This document shows, piece after piece, positions 24,458-27,500 of a DNA stretch of 27,500 nt; the first letter of the stretch is position 1; the number at the start of each line of letters is the position of its first letter. The stretch comes from Botryococcus braunii (lineage: Eukaryota; Chlorophyta; Trebouxiophyceae), in contig MVGU01000105.1 in assembly GCA_002005505.1 (NCBI GenBank), forward strand, positions 590,001-617,500, read 5' to 3'. Made by a program: the position numbers and the translations under genes. The notes under the pieces were generated by a model, which was not told where the DNA came from, did no database searches, and saw only the letters and a program-made list of their open reading frames with translations.

Positions 24458-25634
24458 TGCGACAAGGACGTGAAGGTGGCTCAAGCGTGCAATGGGGCAA
24501 GGCAAATCGCCACTGGCCATTGGCGAGTTGTGAGTCGCCATTGGTGATTCGGCAAAGGCTTGTGTGAAAGATATCCAAGGGTCTAACAGCAGAATCATCT
24601 GCAAAGCAGATACATCTGTCGTCAAGTATTCAAGGCTCTAGAGATCTCTCCATGGGAGGCCCCTCATGCATGTGCTGTTGCTTCCGAGGTACCGCAGATC
24701 CCGACATGCAGTACATGGAGAGGGATGGACTACTCCCGCCGTAAACACTGTATTCCCCAAGTATGCACCATTGAGAGTGTGGGGGGGGGGGGACTGGTGA
24801 GATTTGCTTTTGCCGCAAGCCCCCCGATAGCTACATATACTTACAAGAACTCTGAAGGGATCCCGGAGCAACACGGCAGCGCTAACAAGATTAGGACACA
24901 ATTGCAGGGTTGGCATTTGGAAATGCAGGGAATTTTTGCAAGAACCTAGGAATAGCGGCAACTGTTGGGAATTCTTGCAAGAGGCTAGGCCTTGCTGATA
25001 CCCTTCCTCCCTCCATTATTTTATAAAATCAGTATACCCAGCGGTTGAAGATGAGGCACTCGAAACAGGGAAGGGCAGAGTGTGAAGGAACCAGCAGAGC
25101 AAGAGCACATTATGGATGGTGCCATGTACATAGTGGACAGCAATTAATTCCGCAAGCAGATGATCTTGATCAGGCCACCCGTTAAGTTGTCCCAACATGA
25201 CCTTGTCCACCTGATCCGGACTAGGTGATTACACAATGCAGAATATCTACAGACTGCTCTAATAGATGTCCCTCGTTTGAATTTCACCTACAGTTTTTAA
25301 GCGACGTCTCAGTGGAACCCCTTTAACACAATCGTGTGCATTTTCTGGCGTAGTTCTGGGAAAGCTCCACGACACCACTCAAGGCGAGCACGGTCATGAA
25401 AACAATCACTCTGACTGAATGTAAGTTATGGGATTCCCGGCAAACTGATTCTCTGGTTTAAAAGGTGGGTTACATTTGGAAAAATTGTAAGGGTTGGAAT
25501 AATCAACGCCAGGCTTTTTGCAAGTCAGTTGCCAACGTTCTTGGCATCCATAAAACTAACACGTTATTTTAATCAATAATAATAAGTATTTGATGACTCT
25601 AACCTTACATGGGGTAAATTAAATGTTTGCAGAC

Positions 25635-25683
25635 ATGTCCACGTCTATCTTCCGCGGCTTCTACCGCTTCTTCATGGCCGAGG
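25635..25683 (+). CDS. Candidate first exon of a short protein
   Basis: An acceptor-like TTTGCAG is followed at 25635 by ATG and 16 codons reading MSTSIFRGFYRFFMAE, then a GAGG|GTAAAC donor in phase 1. The FRGFYRFFM pattern faintly recalls the start of small cytochrome bc1 subunits (QCR9), but no matching second exon with a membrane helix was found. A phase-compatible continuation at about 25982-26149 is not convincing. Confidence 0.25.
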
Positions 25684-26301
25684 GTAAACAAGCTGACCTC
25701 CACAATTTCAACCAGTCATTTCGATCCATGTCAGATCGAAGGTCTTATATCTCTATAGTAAAGCATAGACGTTGACATTCGCTTGAGCAGTAGACGTTGT
25801 CAGTTCTCGGTTGATGACCTTAGCCTTGCCATCACCATAGAGGTTCCAAGAAATCACCACCGGTACCTCGTTGGACTCCGAGGAAAAAGAAATGTATGGT
25901 ATAATCAAACGCAGGCAAGCACTTCCACACCAAGAAAAAAATTTAATAAAAAAATGAGGAGTGTGGATACGTGCGAGCGCAGCTATTTATATGACCTCGG
26001 CGATCGTGCGGGCGACGCCGTACCGGCAATGCGCCGTCAGCTTGTTCTTAAGCCCCGACAAGAACAGCACTGACAGGGCATTTATTGTCCGAATGCTTAG
26101 TACTGGGAGGGCTTTCTTCGAACAAGGTGTTGCTACACCTGGACACGGATGACCGAGGGCTACCGAGTTGGGGCCCGCCGAGTTGAGGGGAACGTCCGAT
26201 CCACAGGGTGCAAGTCTCGAATTCACAGTATTTGTACGTAAGACAGTGACAACCTTGATATTGACTTTTTTTGACTGCTCATTCAGTGTCATTTTTTTAG
26301 A
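25684..26301. other. Unassigned region upstream of the RGG-protein gene
   Basis: No gene is supported on either strand. A T-run plus AG at 26293-26300 just before the ATG at 26302 suggests a 5' UTR intron ending there. Confidence 0.4.
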
Positions 26302-27470
26302 ATGGCATCTGAGGAATTGAAAGAACATGATGGACTCAACATGAGTCTTGATCAACTCATAGAAAAGAACAGTTCACATAACCAAAAGGCAGAACGGGAC
26401 GGACGTGGCCGAGGACGTTATCATTTTTCTGGAAGACGTAGCGATTTTGAAAGTAGGAACGGCCTGCCAGGACGTGGAAGAGATCTGCGAGTGACTGTTG
26501 ACCTGAAGCACAGAGGCCAAGGCAGATGGTGCGGCCCACAACTGTTAGTGGTGACGTTTATTTGTTGATTCTGTTGATTCTGTGGGCTACTAGTGCATCA
26601 TCTGGGTGGCCTTTGGTGGTTCCCCGTGGAGGTGTAGGTGCTGGCTATCAAAGCAAAGCCCACAAAATAGGTGCTGGACATCCGTTGAGTAATTAAACAA
26701 GATTCTGTGCTTATTTTGGCTCTGAGAAGTGAGATTTCAAATCAATGCTAGCTGTCAATGATGGCCACCAACCGTAACAGCCACAACTAAAACCCTTTGT
26801 TCCATCTATACAAGCCCACGGGCACCCCCAATCGACTGATGGCCTTACTCACGCCATGAGATTTGCATTATTCTCTCATAGATACTGTCACATCCCCTTT
26901 CACATGTCTCTGCATCTTCAAGGTACACCACGCTTAGTTTGTTTTTGTTTAGGTCCTACAAAGGCCTGCAAATTCGTGAGGGACAGCATGTCATGAGAAG
27001 GACTGTTTTGTTGCAGGGCGCGAGGGTTGAGGGGAGAAGGATTCCAAGGGAGAGGACGGCACCGGGGTCGTGGAGACAGGAATCTTTATGGCCACAGTGG
27101 TTTTGGCAATTTCCCGCGAGTGGTGGAGACAGGGCCTCCAACACCTTCAGGTCCAGGGTTCATTATACCTGGCATGCAACAGGGAGCATTTGAGGGCTTT
27201 CTGCTACCTCATCCTGGAGCAGGACAGTTTGGGCATCCAGCTGGAGTCCATGATGCCGCATTCCGTAGTCCATTGTACGGCAGGGGCAGTGCACAGCGCG
27301 GAGGGGCTGGAGTAGGCGGTACAAGAGCACTTCAAGCCAGCAACGGAGTTGCTCCCATGCTGCTGGAGGACTTGAACAAGCCTGTCTGGGATGTGGAACA
27401 AGGCTTGGGGAATTACCCTTCTGAAAGGGCCAGCATGCCTGCCCTCGGTGTTTCAGGGCAATCCGAGCAG
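26302..27470 (+). CDS. RGG-rich protein with a UAP56-binding-like motif, partial
   Basis: Exon 1 starts with ATG at 26302. Residues 12-21 in LNMSLDQLIEKN match the UAP56-binding motif (short LDMSLDDII-type helix) of mRNA export adaptors such as ALY/REF and UIF. Arg/Gly-rich sequence follows (RGRGRYHFSGRR, PGRGRDLR). A second clear exon is 27017-27470 (acceptor TTGTTGCAG, donor CAG|GTAAGT): FQGRGRHRGRGDRNLYG followed by Pro/Gly-rich sequence with PMLLEDLNKPVWDVEQG. This frame is open and in phase but has no start of its own. The exon 1 donor is uncertain: 26529 (GTGCGG) or 26544 (GTTAGT) both give the needed phase 2, and a small middle exon is not excluded. No RRM is seen so far; the gene continues past the window. 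Inferred role: recruits the DEAD-box helicase UAP56 to mRNA in the nucleus. Confidence 0.6.
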
Positions 27471-27500
27471 GTAAGTGCTGCTGCAGACCTTTCAAATACC

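Larger units (their letters stand above)
23200..25634. other. Unassigned region with possible coding remnants
   Basis: The left end should carry the promoter of the minus-strand gene starting at 23199. Apart from the possible remnant at 23325-23663 and a 25-bp tandem repeat at 24408-24457, I see no supported gene. A minus ORF at 25210-25016 reads plausibly but is unrecognised. Confidence 0.4.

Noticed and set aside
25987..26355. 122-codon minus-strand ORF antisense to the start of the RGG-protein gene
   Set aside because: No recognisable domain, and its start overlaps the well-supported exon at 26302.
27163..27495. Minus-strand ORF over the second exon of the RGG protein
   Set aside because: It is a shadow of the plus-strand Gly/Pro-rich frame, which has proper splice sites.

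Overview
The window looks like nuclear DNA of a photosynthetic eukaryote with an intron-rich, repeat-rich genome, most likely a large-genome green-lineage alga. This rests on three things: spliced genes with GT-AG introns, a plastid-type lysophosphatidic acid acyltransferase, and a protein with a twin-arginine (thylakoid-lumen style) leader. I cannot name the species. There are no bacterial operons, no CRISPR arrays and no RNA genes that I can support.

Layout. 1-2129: an (AC)n tract, then sequence without a supported gene. 2130-4915 (+): a seven-exon chloroplast-type 1-acyl-glycerol-3-phosphate acyltransferase whose exon phases all agree and give 329 residues. 4916-6811: no firm gene, one candidate exon. 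6812-7327 (+): a two-exon gene for a 90-residue conserved-looking protein of unknown role. 8597-12086 (-): a six-exon gene, 5' end missing, for a small probably plastid-lumen protein, with large microsatellites in its introns. 12540-14868 (+): a 5'-truncated non-LTR retrotransposon with an intact reverse transcriptase and a (TTCC)5 tail, starting at a perfect hairpin. 14869-16737: repeats and a perfect 42-bp-arm palindrome. 16738-23199 (-): a long multi-exon gene for an aftiphilin-like clathrin/AP-1 accessory protein with repeated FGDF motifs, an SH3/Tudor-like insert and the C-terminal CANLW-type box. 23200-26301: mostly unassigned, with possible decayed coding pieces. 26302 to the window end (+): the 5' part of an RGG-rich protein carrying a UAP56-binding-like motif, probably an mRNA export adaptor.

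The genes do not form a pathway. They are ordinary nuclear housekeeping genes (plastid lipid synthesis, plastid lumen, vesicle traffic, mRNA export) separated and interrupted by simple repeats. Gene models were built by hand from frame, splice-site and phase agreement. The least certain parts are the middle of the aftiphilin-like gene (about 19400-18270) and the first exons of the lumen protein.
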